This document shows positions 32,963 through 42,900 of a DNA stretch of 64,000 nt, piece by piece (position 1 is the stretch's first letter; each line of letters begins with the position of its first letter). A program made the position numbers and the translations under genes. The stretch spans positions 1 to 64,000 of the forward strand of contig NZ_FNOH01000015.1 of the NCBI RefSeq assembly GCF_900106535.1, written 5' to 3'. Under the pieces are notes generated by a model that had not been told where the DNA came from, ran no database searches, and was given only the letters and a program-made list of their open reading frames with translations. Source of the stretch: Myxococcus xanthus (GTDB taxonomy: Bacteria > Myxococcota > Myxococcia > Myxococcales > Myxococcaceae).

Positions 32963-33283
32963 TTACCTGAGTGTGGCGCTTCCCTCTTCGCGGAAGAGGA
33001 AGGTCACCTTGCCATTCGGTTCGAGGAATGCCGCGTGTACGGCACTCAGGTCGCCACGGCCATGCGCGCGCAGGTGGCTGAGAAGCTCCTTGTGGGAGAT
33101 GCGCGTCTTGCGCAGGTTGCCGTGCACCAGGGCAAGGTCGAAGCTTACGTAGCGGCTCAGCTCCTTGCGTCCAACCAACCGCAGGACGAACTGCACGAAG
33201 AGGAACACCAGCGAGACGCGGATGATGACCTCAAAGGGGTGCAGGTCCGGCACCCAGAGGCCATGCCAGTCAATAGGCTTCAT
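32963..33283 (-). CDS. Shortened DUF421 (YetF-like) membrane protein
   Basis: The product is 106 residues. The N-terminus (MKPIDWHGLWVPDLHPFEVIIR) and first helix (VSLVFLFVQFVLRLVGRKEL) match the start of DUF421 proteins, and the C-terminal part (NLRKTRISHKELLSHLRAHG ... AAFLEPNGKVTFL) matches their soluble domain. The two parts meet directly at SFDLALVHGNLRK, where family members normally have two more helices and about 70 residues. It therefore looks like an in-frame deletion product. The ribosome site before the ATG is weak. It may still be expressed, but normal function is doubtful. It is divergent from the enolase-superfamily gene. Confidence 0.65.
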   Translation of the reverse strand: MKPIDWHGLWVPDLHPFEVIIRVSLVFLFVQFVLRLVGRKELSRYVSFDLALVHGNLRKTRISHKELLSHLRAHGRGDLSAVHAAFLEPNGKVTFLFREEGSATLR

Positions 33284-33416
33284 GTTGGAATGCTGCCCAC
33301 GCGCGCCCCCTCCGGTTGGCGTGGGAGCTCTCACCCAGACATCCCCAGGGCAGCCGGAGCGGGCAAGGACTCTCTCAAGGATGATGGGGGCGGGGGCTGA
33401 TGCACGGGGAGAGACC

Positions 33417-34535
33417 ATGGTCCAGAGGCTCAGCGAGGCGGTGCCCATCGAGCGCTGCGAGGTTTCTGCGTACGAGGTCCCAACGGACGCGCAGGAGGCG
33501 GACGGCACCATCGAGTGGGACAGCACGACGCTCGTGGTGGTGGAGTTGACGGCGGGAGGCACGCGCGGGCTCGGCTACACGTACGCGGACGCGTCGGCGG
33601 CGAGCCTCATCCGCTGCTCGCTCATCCGGGCGCTTGAGGGACACGACGTGATGGACGTGCCGGCGCGGATGCGCTCATTGCTGAGGCAGGTCCGCAACAA
33701 GGGGAGGCCGGGGCTGGTGGCCATGGCGCTCTCCGCGGTGGACGTGGCGTTGTGGGACACGAAGGCGCGCTTACTGGACGTGCCGCTGGTGCGGTTGCTG
33801 GGCGCCTCAAGGGATGCGGCACCTGTCTACGGCAGCGGGGGCTTTACCTCGTACTCCATCGAGCGGCTCCAGGCGCAGCTCGCCGGCTGGGTGGAGCAGG
33901 GGATTCCACGAGTGAAGATGAAGGTGGGCAGCCACCCCGAGGAGGACCCAGCCCGGGTGGAGGCCGCGCGGCGCGCCATCGGGCCACGCGCGGAGCTCTT
34001 CGTGGATGGCAACGGTGCATACACGGTGCCGCAGGCCCTCTTGCTCGCGGAGCGCTTCGTAGCGCACGGCGTCTCCTGGTTCGAAGAGCCCGTCTCCAGT
34101 GATGACCTGGAGGGGCTCCACCGCCTGCGAGCTCGCGTCCCCGCCGGCATGGCCGTGGCGGCGGGCGAGTATGGGGACAGCGGCCTCTACTTCCGGCGCA
34201 TGCTGGAGGCAGGCGCGGTGGATGTTCTCCAGGCGGACGCCACGCGCTGCCTGGGCATCAGCGGGTTCCTTCAGGCAGACGCGCTGTGCGATGCGTTCGG
34301 CGTGCCTCTCTCTGCCCACTGCGCCCCCGCGCTCCATGCCCATGTGGCGTGCGCGGCGCGGCGACTGGTGCACATCGAGTACTTTCACGACCACGCACGT
34401 TTGGAGCGGATGCTCTTCGACGGCGTGGCTTCGGTCAGGCATGGGACGCTCGCGCCGGACCTGTCACGTCCGGGCCTGGGGCTGGAGTTGAAGCGGGCGG
34501 ACGCGGCCCGCTACGAGGTGGGCGCCCCCTCCTGA
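33417..34535 (+). CDS. Mandelate racemase / muconate lactonizing family enzyme
   Basis: The product is 372 residues. ATG with GGGGAG six bases upstream. It is an enolase-superfamily enzyme with the N-terminal capping domain followed by a barrel: RVKMKVG supplies the KxK catalytic lysines, FVDGNGAY the first metal-binding Asp, WFEEPV the Glu, AAGEYGD the third acidic ligand, DVLQADATRC a further Asp, and PLSAHCAP the histidine typical of the mandelate racemase branch. Such enzymes abstract a proton alpha to a carboxylate (sugar-acid dehydration, racemisation or cycloisomerisation). The substrate cannot be read from sequence. Convergent neighbour: the FAD/Fe-S dehydrogenase. Confidence 0.9.
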   Translation: MVQRLSEAVPIERCEVSAYEVPTDAQEADGTIEWDSTTLVVVELTAGGTRGLGYTYADASAASLIRCSLIRALEGHDVMDVPARMRSLLRQVRNKGRPGLVAMALSAVDVALWDTKARLLDVPLVRLLGASRDAAPVYGSGGFTSYSIERLQAQLAGWVEQGIPRVKMKVGSHPEEDPARVEAARRAIGPRAELFVDGNGAYTVPQALLLAERFVAHGVSWFEEPVSSDDLEGLHRLRARVPAGMAVAAGEYGDSGLYFRRMLEAGAVDVLQADATRCLGISGFLQADALCDAFGVPLSAHCAPALHAHVACAARRLVHIEYFHDHARLERMLFDGVASVRHGTLAPDLSRPGLGLELKRADAARYEVGAPS

Positions 34536-34569
34536 GGCACGTCATCCTGGGCGGGCTGCTCGACGCTCT

Positions 34570-37500
34570 CTACCCGCTGTAGACACGGCTCAGACGGCGC
34601 CGTGGTGCCGGACGGGCGCGCGAGGTGCTCAGCCGCCGCAGGCCCAGGAGCAGCAGGCCCCCCAGCACCACCGCGGTGCGTGGGCGCCGAAGCGGCGGCC
34701 GCCCCAGCCCCTTCGTCACCCAGCCGCGCTCGGGGAAATCGCCCGAGGGGCCCGTGCTCCCGTACGCCTTGGCCATCTGCACCACCTGCGCGATGTGCAG
34801 CGCCCGGCGGTTCGTGTTCTGCGCAATCTGCTCCCGGCAACTGAAGCCGTCGGCGATGACGAGCGCGTCCCGGGGCGTGGCGCGCACCTTGGGCAGCAGC
34901 ACGCGCTCGCCCACCTGCTGGGAGACCGTGAACTTCTCTCCAGCTTCAAAGCCGAACGAGCCCGCCATGCCGCAGCAGCCCGTCTCCGGGAATTCGTAAT
35001 CCAGCCCCAGCTTGTCGAGCACGGCCTTCTCGTCCGTCATCTGGAAGAGTGACTTGTGATGGCAGTGGCCGTGCACCACCGCCTTCTTCGCCATGTGGGG
35101 CAGGGGCACGTCCTTCGCGTACCGGGTGAGGAACTCGCTGAAGAGGAACGTCTGACGGCGGAGCTGTGTGGCGAGCTCCCAATCCGGGAAGAGGTTGCGC
35201 AGCTCATCTCGAAAGACGGACACGCAGCTCGGCTCCAGACCCACCAGTGGCACGCCCGCCTCAATCTCCCGGCGGAGGCTCTCCAGCGTGCGTCGCAGCA
35301 TCCACTTCGCCGTCGTCAGCATGCCGAAGTCGTAGAGCGGCCGGCCGCAGCACAGGAACCCCTGGGGAACCACCACCTCGAAGCCCGCGTCCTCCAGCAC
35401 GTCCAGCGCCGCTGCCGCCGTCTCCGGAAAGAAGTGGTTGTTGAAGGTGTCCGGCCACAGCATCACCCGCTGGTGGCCATGCTGGTTCGACACCGGCCGG
35501 CGCGCCACCCATCGCTGGAAGGACTCGGGCGCGAAGCGCGGCATCTTCCGCTGCGTCGACATGCCGGCCAGCCTCTGGAGCAGCATACGGGTCGGTGGGA
35601 AACCGGTGAGGACATTCACCAGTCGAGGGGCCCGCATGGCTGCGCGGGCCCAGAGCATGATGAGGCCCATGGCGTAGGCGGGCCGCGGGCGCAGGTGCCC
35701 CTGGTAGTAGTGCGACAAGAACTCCGCCTTGTACGTCGCCAGGTCCACCTGCACCGGGCAGTCGCCCTTGCAGCCCTTGCACGCCAGGCACAGATCCAGT
35801 GACTCCTTCACCTTGTCGTCGCGCCAGCCGTTCTTGATGACCTCGCCCTGGAGCATCTCGAAGAGCAGGTGGGCGCGGCCGCGCGTGGTGTGCTTCTCCT
35901 CCTTCGTCACCATGTAGCTGGGGCACATGGTGCCGCCGCCGTCCCGCCGGCACTTGCCCACGCCCACGCAGCGCTCGGTGGCCCGGTACAGCAGGCCGTC
36001 GTCGTCCGGGTACTTGAAGTGCGTCCGCGGCTTCCAGGTGCGCGCCCGGAAGTCCCGGCCCAGGCGCAACTCCTGGTCGATGGGGTTCGGGTCCACCACC
36101 TTGCCCGGGTTCATCTTCCCCTGCGGATCCCAGATGCTCTTGAACTCGCGGAAGGCCTGCACCAGCTCCAGGCCAAACATGCGCGGGAGGAACTCGGCGC
36201 GTGACTGGCCATCGCCGTGTTCGCCGGACATCGAGCCTCCCATGGACACGCAGAGGTCCACCGCTTCCTCGATGAAGGCGCGGTACTGCTGGATGCCTCT
36301 GGATGAGGTGAGGTCGAAGTCGATGCGCGTATGGACGCACGCCTGGCCGAAGTGGCCATAGAGCGAAGCATCATACCCGTACTTGTCGTACAGCTTGCGC
36401 AGGGCGCGCAGGTAGGCCCCCAGCTTCTCGGGAGGCACCGCTGAGTCCTCCCAACCGGGACCGGAGTCTGGCTTGCCTGGCACTCGCGCGGTGGCGCCCA
36501 GTCCCGCCTCGCGAACCTTCCACGCGTGTTCGATGTGTTCCCTGTCCGAAAACAGCCGCATGTCCACGGGAGCGCCGCGGCCCGTGCGCAGCGCATCCAT
36601 CAGCTCGCGGGCTCGCTCGAGTGCCTCCTCCCGCGTGTCGCCGCCGAGCTCGAGCATGAGGTAGCCCTGGCCCTGTGGGAGGATGTCGAGGAACTCGGCG
36701 TGCGAGCTCATGGGATGGAGGGACTCCATCTGGCTGGTGCGGCCCTTCAGGACGACGTTGTGGATGAGTTCGTCATCCAGCCCCTCCAGCGCGAGCGGGT
36801 GGAAGCGCTCGGCGAGCTCATGGGCGTGGTCTCCGGCGATGTAGATGTCCGGATAGCCGAGCATCACCACCACCCGGTGCGGCGGGCTGGGCACGAGCTT
36901 CAACGTCGCCTCCAGGATGGTGACGCACGTGCCCTCGGTGCCCACCAGGGCGCGCGCCACGTCGAAGCCGTGCTCGGGAAGAAGTGCGTCGAGGTTGTAG
37001 CCGGAGATGCGCCTCGGAATCGGCGGGTAGCGGCGCCGAATCTCCTCCGCGTACCTGTCTCTCAGCTCGCGCAGCTTGCGGTAGATGTCCCCGCGCCGGC
37101 CGCCGGCGCGGATGAGGGCTTCCAGCTCCGCGTCGCTGGTGGGACCCACCTTCAGGCGCAGGCCGTCATGGGTGAGCACGTCCAGCGCCCGCACGTTGTG
37201 CGAGACGGGGCCGGCCATCTGGGCATGAGAGCCGCACGAGTTGTTGCCCAGCATGCCGCCGAGGGTGCAGTGGTTGTGCGTGGCGGGATCCGGGCCGAAG
37301 GTGAGGTGGTACTGCTCGGCCGTGTCGCGCAGGTGGTCCAGGATGGTGCCGGGCTGAACGCGGGCCGTCTTCGTGCCGGGATCCACCTCCAGCACCCGGC
37401 CCAGATACTTCGTCCAGTCGATGACGACGGCCACGTTGCAGCACTGGCCGGCGAGGCTCGTGCCTCCGCCGCGCGACAGCAAGGGGGCGTCGTATTCACG

Positions 37501-37773
37501 GCAGGCACGCACGGTGGCGAGGACGTCGTCGAGGCTGCGGGGGACGACGACACCTAGGGGGACCTGCCGGTAGTTGGAGGCGTCCGTGGCGTAGAGCGCA
37601 CGGCTCCCATTGTCGAAGCGGACCTCGCCCTCCACGGAGCGGCGCAGCGCTGCCTCCAGCCCTTGGACGTCCACGGCGACGTCACCGCCCTGTGTGCCTG
37701 GGAGCGGATGGGCGGCGGGCCGCTTGCGCGAGAGCCGCGAGAGGGTGCGTTGGATGGCGTCCGTAGAGCGCAT
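34570..37773 (-). CDS. FAD-linked / Fe-S D-2-hydroxyacid dehydrogenase (YdiJ-like)
   Basis: The product is 1067 residues. N-terminal half: a PCMH-type FAD-binding domain (SRGGGTSLAGQ, GPDPATHNHCTLGGMLGNNS, VGTEGT) and a FAD-oxidase C domain. C-terminal half: a GlpC-like iron-sulfur region with CVGVGKC...C and CLACKGCKGDCP binding motifs and two cysteine-rich CCG domains (CCGRPL and ETGCCGMAGSFGFE). This fusion of about 1020 residues is the YdiJ architecture; E. coli YdiJ oxidises D-2-hydroxyglutarate, and relatives use D-lactate. An extra C-terminal tail of about 50 residues has a hydrophobic segment (TAVVLGGLLLLGL) that could anchor it to the membrane. AGAGGA lies before the ATG. It is divergent from the TPP enzyme across 234 bases. 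Confidence 0.93.
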   Translation of the reverse strand: MRSTDAIQRTLSRLSRKRPAAHPLPGTQGGDVAVDVQGLEAALRRSVEGEVRFDNGSRALYATDASNYRQVPLGVVVPRSLDDVLATVRACREYDAPLLSRGGGTSLAGQCCNVAVVIDWTKYLGRVLEVDPGTKTARVQPGTILDHLRDTAEQYHLTFGPDPATHNHCTLGGMLGNNSCGSHAQMAGPVSHNVRALDVLTHDGLRLKVGPTSDAELEALIRAGGRRGDIYRKLRELRDRYAEEIRRRYPPIPRRISGYNLDALLPEHGFDVARALVGTEGTCVTILEATLKLVPSPPHRVVVMLGYPDIYIAGDHAHELAERFHPLALEGLDDELIHNVVLKGRTSQMESLHPMSSHAEFLDILPQGQGYLMLELGGDTREEALERARELMDALRTGRGAPVDMRLFSDREHIEHAWKVREAGLGATARVPGKPDSGPGWEDSAVPPEKLGAYLRALRKLYDKYGYDASLYGHFGQACVHTRIDFDLTSSRGIQQYRAFIEEAVDLCVSMGGSMSGEHGDGQSRAEFLPRMFGLELVQAFREFKSIWDPQGKMNPGKVVDPNPIDQELRLGRDFRARTWKPRTHFKYPDDDGLLYRATERCVGVGKCRRDGGGTMCPSYMVTKEEKHTTRGRAHLLFEMLQGEVIKNGWRDDKVKESLDLCLACKGCKGDCPVQVDLATYKAEFLSHYYQGHLRPRPAYAMGLIMLWARAAMRAPRLVNVLTGFPPTRMLLQRLAGMSTQRKMPRFAPESFQRWVARRPVSNQHGHQRVMLWPDTFNNHFFPETAAAALDVLEDAGFEVVVPQGFLCCGRPLYDFGMLTTAKWMLRRTLESLRREIEAGVPLVGLEPSCVSVFRDELRNLFPDWELATQLRRQTFLFSEFLTRYAKDVPLPHMAKKAVVHGHCHHKSLFQMTDEKAVLDKLGLDYEFPETGCCGMAGSFGFEAGEKFTVSQQVGERVLLPKVRATPRDALVIADGFSCREQIAQNTNRRALHIAQVVQMAKAYGSTGPSGDFPERGWVTKGLGRPPLRRPRTAVVLGGLLLLGLRRLSTSRARPAPRRRLSRVYSG

Positions 37774-38007
37774 TATGGGTTCCTCTCCCGTTCAGGTGCG
37801 TGCCCGAGGCGGAGGCACGCAGAGAACCTGCGCACCGCGCGCGCGGCACGGACATGCCGGGGCGGCGCGGCGCACGTCTTCCCGCCTCGTCTGGTACGGC
37901 TGGGACGAGGGCCCCCGGGCGGGACTGCCGCGTGCCGGTTCCCCGCATCTCCAGGGGATGCCCAGCTTCGAGAGGCACCCCTTCGCTCCCAGCCCCGAGG
38001 AGTTTCA

Positions 38008-39792
38008 ATGAGCGCCACCGTCGCCGATTATCTGCTCTACCGCCTGACCCAGTGGGGCATCCGCCGGCTCTATGGCTATCCGGGCGATGGCATCAACGGC
38101 ATCATCGGCGCGCTGGGGCGTACCACCGAGCTCCGGTTCATCCAGGCGCGCCACGAGGAGATGGCCGCCTTCATGGCGTGCGCGCACGCGAAGTTCACGG
38201 GAGAGGTGGGCGTCTGTCTGGCTACCTCCGGCCCCGGTGCCATCCACCTGCTCAATGGGCTCTACGACGCCAAGCTGGACCACCAGCCCGTGGTGGCCAT
38301 TGTCGGCCAGCAGGCACGCTCGGCCCTGGGCGGCCATTACCAGCAGGAGGTGGACCTCACCACGCTCTTCAAGGACGTGGCCAGCGAGTACGTCACCATG
38401 GTGACGAAGACCTCCGCCGTCCGCCACGCCATCGACCGGGCAGTGCGAATCGCGCTGAACCAACGCTCTGTGACGTGCGTCATCATCCCGAACGACTTGC
38501 AGGAGCTGGAGTACCAGAAGCCTCCGCGGAAACACGGCACCGTCCACTCCAGCGTGGACTTCAGCCCGCCGTACGTCATTCCCCAGGAGAAGGACCTGCG
38601 CCGCGCCGCCGCCGTGCTCAATGCCGGCAAGAAGGTGTCCATCCTCATCGGCGCGGGTGCGATGAACGCCGCCAACGAGGTGGTGGAGGTGGCCGACCTG
38701 TTGGGCGCTGGGGTGGCCAAAGCGCTGCTGGGCAAGGCGGTGCTGCCGGACGCGCTGCCGTTCGTGACGGGCGCCATCGGCCTGCTGGGGACGAAGCCCT
38801 CGTGGGACATGATGATGGACTGCGACACGCTGCTGATGGTGGGCACGAGCTTCCCGTACTCGGAGTTCCTCCCACCAGAGGGCCAGGCGCGCGGCGTGCA
38901 GATCGACATCGACGGTCGCATGCTCGCCATCCGCTACCCCATGGAGGTGGCGCTCGCGGGGGACAGCAAGGAGACGCTGCGCGCGCTGATTCCCATGCTT
39001 CAGCGCAAGCAGGACCGGAGCTGGCGCGAGCAGCTCGAGAAGGGCATCCGCCAGTGGTGGAAGATGCTGGAGGCGCAGGCGATGAATTCGGCCGACCCCA
39101 TCAACCCCCAGCGCGTCTTCTGGGAGCTGAGCCCCAAGCTGCCCGACGGCGTCATTCTGACCGCGGACTCGGGCTCGGGGACGAACTGGTTCGCTCGCGA
39201 CTTGAAGATGCGCAAGGGGATGCTGGCGTCGCTGTCGGGCAACCTCGCCACCATGGGCTGCGGCATGCCGTACGCGATTGGGGCGAAGTTCGCATTCCCA
39301 CACCGGCCGGTGCTCGCCATGGTGGGTGACGGCGCGATGCAGATGAACGGCAACGCGGAGCTCGTCACCGTGGCGAAGTACTGGAAGGAGTGGAAGGACC
39401 CGCGCTTCATCGTCCTGGTGCTCAACAACCGCGACCTCAACCAGGTGACGTGGGAGCAGCGTGTCATGGCCGGTGACCCGAAGACGCCGGCCACGCAGAC
39501 GCTGCCGGACTTCCCCTACGCGCGCTACGCGGAGTCGCTGGGCCTGCGCGGCGTGCGTGTGGACCGCCCCGAGCAGATTGCCCGCGCCTGGGACGAGGCG
39601 CTCTCCGCGAACAGGCCCGTGCTGTTGGAGGCCTACACGGACCCCGACGTACCGCCGCTGCCGCCGCACATCACCTTCGAGCAGGCCCGGAACTTCGCAG
39701 CGGCGCTCCTGGAAGGGGACGAGGACGCGCCGGGCGTCATCAAGCAATCCCTCAAGGGCATGGTGGACAAGCTCCTCCCGCACAAGGGGTAG
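38008..39792 (+). CDS. Thiamine-pyrophosphate enzyme, pyruvate oxidase-like
   Basis: The product is 594 residues. GAGGAG lies five bases before the ATG. It has the three-domain layout of the acetolactate synthase/pyruvate oxidase family: N-terminal Pyr domain with the catalytic glutamate in RHEEMAAFMA, a central domain (ILIGAGAMNA), and a TPP-binding domain with GDGAMQMNGN followed by NN about 28 residues later. The YPGDGINGIIGAL start is typical of the PoxB-like subgroup that decarboxylates pyruvate to acetate or acetyl-phosphate. Sequence alone does not separate oxidase from other 2-oxoacid decarboxylases. Divergent neighbour: a hydroxyacid dehydrogenase that could supply the 2-oxoacid. Confidence 0.9.
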   Translation: MSATVADYLLYRLTQWGIRRLYGYPGDGINGIIGALGRTTELRFIQARHEEMAAFMACAHAKFTGEVGVCLATSGPGAIHLLNGLYDAKLDHQPVVAIVGQQARSALGGHYQQEVDLTTLFKDVASEYVTMVTKTSAVRHAIDRAVRIALNQRSVTCVIIPNDLQELEYQKPPRKHGTVHSSVDFSPPYVIPQEKDLRRAAAVLNAGKKVSILIGAGAMNAANEVVEVADLLGAGVAKALLGKAVLPDALPFVTGAIGLLGTKPSWDMMMDCDTLLMVGTSFPYSEFLPPEGQARGVQIDIDGRMLAIRYPMEVALAGDSKETLRALIPMLQRKQDRSWREQLEKGIRQWWKMLEAQAMNSADPINPQRVFWELSPKLPDGVILTADSGSGTNWFARDLKMRKGMLASLSGNLATMGCGMPYAIGAKFAFPHRPVLAMVGDGAMQMNGNAELVTVAKYWKEWKDPRFIVLVLNNRDLNQVTWEQRVMAGDPKTPATQTLPDFPYARYAESLGLRGVRVDRPEQIARAWDEALSANRPVLLEAYTDPDVPPLPPHITFEQARNFAAALLEGDEDAPGVIKQSLKGMVDKLLPHKG

Positions 39793-39860
39793 CGGCCGGA
39801 AGGGCCGTCGCAACACGTCGCAGGCAGGACCTCTCAGGTTTCATCCGTGGTGAAATGAAA

Positions 39861-39895
39861 CGGGGCCCGACGCGAAATCACCGCGTCGGGCCCCG
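39861..39895. terminator. Bidirectional hairpin between convergent genes
   Basis: A perfect 14-bp stem, CGGGGCCCGACGCG (39861-39874) with its exact complement (39882-39895), closes a 7-base loop AAATCAC. It lies 68 bases after the TPP enzyme stop and 32 bases beyond the stop of the convergent DUF4082 gene. No T-run follows on either side. A shared terminator or mRNA-stabilising hairpin is likely. Confidence 0.8.
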
Positions 39896-39927
39896 GAGGA
39901 TGACGCGCCTTGGGCGGCGCGAGTGAC

Positions 39928-42900
39928 TCAGTTGTAGGTGGCGGTGTAGGTGCCGGCCAGCGCGCCGTCGATGAAGGCGAAGTCCACGCCCTTGATGGTG
40001 CGCGTCACCGTCGTCACAGCGGAGCCCGCGCGGGTGACGGACAGCAGCGTGCGGCCCGTCGTGGTGCGGGTGGGCACCATGAGGGACAGGTTGCGCGCGG
40101 GGCTCGTGAGGTTGAAGGTGAGCACCGTGCCGGTGAAGGCCACGGTGGACACCTGGGTGGCCTCGCGGGCATCGAGCCACTCCAGCAACTGCTTCGCGGT
40201 GATGACCGGCACGCCGTCACGCTTGGCGGACGCGATGATGGCGGCCGAGCCGGAGGCGCCGGCCGATGGCTGCGAGTCGACGTGCATGTTGGCGTTGAAG
40301 GCGCCGTAGTAGCCCGTGGGCCCCAGCGCGTTGTCCAGCAGCGTGTCGATGTGCAGCGGGTAGGACTGGCCGGACTCGTCCGTCATCTGCGTGGCGAGCT
40401 GGTAGACGTCCAGCGGAGTGCCGTCCAGGTCCGCGAAGCGCATGGCCAGGCCGGAGCCAGTGAACATACCCGGGCGGTCCTGCACCCAGTAGTCGGGCCA
40501 GTAATAGTAGTTGGTGTCCAGGCGGATGCCGTGCAGGCGCGACACCTTGGGCTGGGTGGACCAGTCGCTGAACGCGATGCAGTGCGTGCGGTTGGTGACG
40601 GGCGCGGGGACAGCGGGGAAGGCGGACGCGAAGCTGGCGAGCTGTGGGGTGAAGAAGTTCGGGTCCAGCGTGTTGGCCGTGTAGTCCGCGCAGCCGGTGT
40701 TGATGTGCAGGGCGTACTCGAAGCCCTGGGCCACGTAGGTGTTGGCCTGGGTGGCGCTCAGGCCGCCCACGTAGTCGTAGATGGTGCCTCGGATGCACTC
40801 CCAGTCGTCCACGCTGCATCCGGTGGGGCTGTCCGCGAGGTACTGGTTCCAGCGCTGGGTGGTGGCGCCACCCGGGTGTCCGTCGCCCGTCATCACCACG
40901 ACGGCCTTCTTGGCGCTGGGGAAGTACCAGAGGCGCGGCAGCGGCGTGGTGCTCGTCTGGTGCAGCACGTTGGCGAGCAGGCGCTGCTGCTCGTCCGCCT
41001 GGGGAATCTGGACCTTGGCCAGGTTCACCCAGTCCGGCTGCGGGTCGAAGGACGCGTTGCCGTAGAACATGTCGTTGGCGCGCGCGCCCGGGCCAATGGA
41101 GGAGCCGTCCCGGTTCTGTCCCTGCCAGGCCGGGTTTCCCTGCCGCGTGTAGATGACGGACTTCGCCAGGTCATACATGAAGGCGGTGGCGGTGCCGCTG
41201 CCCACGGTGCGCTGGCTGACGGCGGTGAACGTCGTCGCGGTGGTGGCATCCGAGTAGAGCGTGGCGACGGTGCGCGTGCCGGTGACGACGGTGCGCTTGT
41301 CCGCGAGCCCGTGGTACTGCATCGTCTCCGCGGTGATGCCCGTGCCCGGGGCCTGGGTGTCGTTGACCAGGATGTAGCCATTGGCCTGCGTGCCCTGAGA
41401 GGCATTGAGCCCGAGCAGCGACTGGAGGTTCGCCGCGGGCCGCAGGGCGATGAGGCTGCCGCCAGCGGTGACCCAGTGGGTGATGAGCGTCACCTGGGCC
41501 GCGCTCAGCGTCTGCTCGCCGAGCACCAGCACTTTGTAGTCATCAAGGGAGACGGAGACGCCCAGGTTGCCGGCGTCGGTGGTGGCGAAGGCGGCGATGC
41601 CCTCGGCCTCCAGGATTTCGCGAAGGTAGTCGGTGAAGGGGTTGCCGGGAGCAGTGGCCACCAGCACGGGGCCCGCGCCGTGGACGCCCGGACGGGGCGG
41701 CGGTCCGTAGGTCTCGAAGACGACGTCCACCCAGTAGTTGGAGTTCTGGTGGCTGCCGTTGGGGAACGTGGAGGTGGAGGCATAGGCGAAGACGCCGTTG
41801 CCGCCTGATGTGGTGGCGCCAGGCAGGGCGTGCAGCGGAGGGGCATCCACTCCGGTGGCCAGGCCGTTGCTGTCGAACGAGTAGCCGCCGAGCGGCGCGA
41901 AGTACGACGCCACGTAGGTGGTGCCGGCGGTGATGGCGACGGGAGAGGAGAACGTCACCTCCTGCCAGCCGACGGCCGTTTCGTTGGTGAAGGTGGCGGA
42001 GGCGAGCGGCTGGCCCGTGGCGCTCCACAGATTGCCCACGTGGGTGCCGTTGTTGCCGCTGCCCTTGTAGAAGCGCACGCCCGTCACCTGTCCGTCCACA
42101 TCCGAGCGGAACTTCACGCCCACTTCGATGGCGGCGGTGTCAGAAGCGGTGGCGGTGCCGGGCGTAGCGGTGGGGGCGAAGATGCGGAAGGTGTTGTCCG
42201 GGGGCTGTGTCGGGGGCGGTGCGCCGGTGGCCTGGAAGACGACGTCCACCCAGTAATTGGAGTTGCCGAAGCTGTTGATGGGGAAGGAGCCCGCGGCGCC
42301 GTAGGTGAAGACGCCGTTGCCGCCGCTGGTGCTGCCGGGCAGCGCGAAGAGGGGCGGGGTGTCCTGGCCGCTGGCGAGGCCACCGTTGTCGAAGGCGTAC
42401 GAGCCGACGGGGGCGTGGTACGAGGCGACGTAGGTGGTGTTGGCGGCGATGGCGACAGGGGTGGAGAACGTCACCTCCTGCCAGCCGGTGGCCGTCTCGG
42501 AGGTGAAGGTGGCGAAGGCCAGGCGCTGCCCGTTGGCGCTCCAGAGACTTCCCACGTGGGTGCCGGTGTTGGCGGCGCCCTTGTAGAAGCGCACGCCCAG
42601 AACGTTGCCGCTCACGTTCGTCTTGAACTTCACGCCCAGCTCCACGGGGTCGGAGTCATTGGTGACGGAGGCGACTGCGGGCATGGCGGTGACAGGCCAC
42701 AGGGTGACGGGCTCCGCCGGGCGGAAGACGACGTCCACCCAGTAGTTGGAGTCGCCGAAGCTGGTGCTGGGGAAGGAGCCCGCGGCGCCGTAGGTGAAGA
42801 CGCCGTTGCCGCCGCTGGTGGCGCCCGCGAGCGCATGGAGGGGAGGGGCGTCCACGGCCGAGGCCAGTCCCGCGCTGGTGAAGCCGTAGGCGCCGCCAGG

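Noticed and set aside
38005-39816. A 603-codon minus-strand open frame opposite the TPP enzyme
   Set aside because: Composition is Arg/His/Val-rich and it is an antisense shadow of a gene with clear catalytic motifs.
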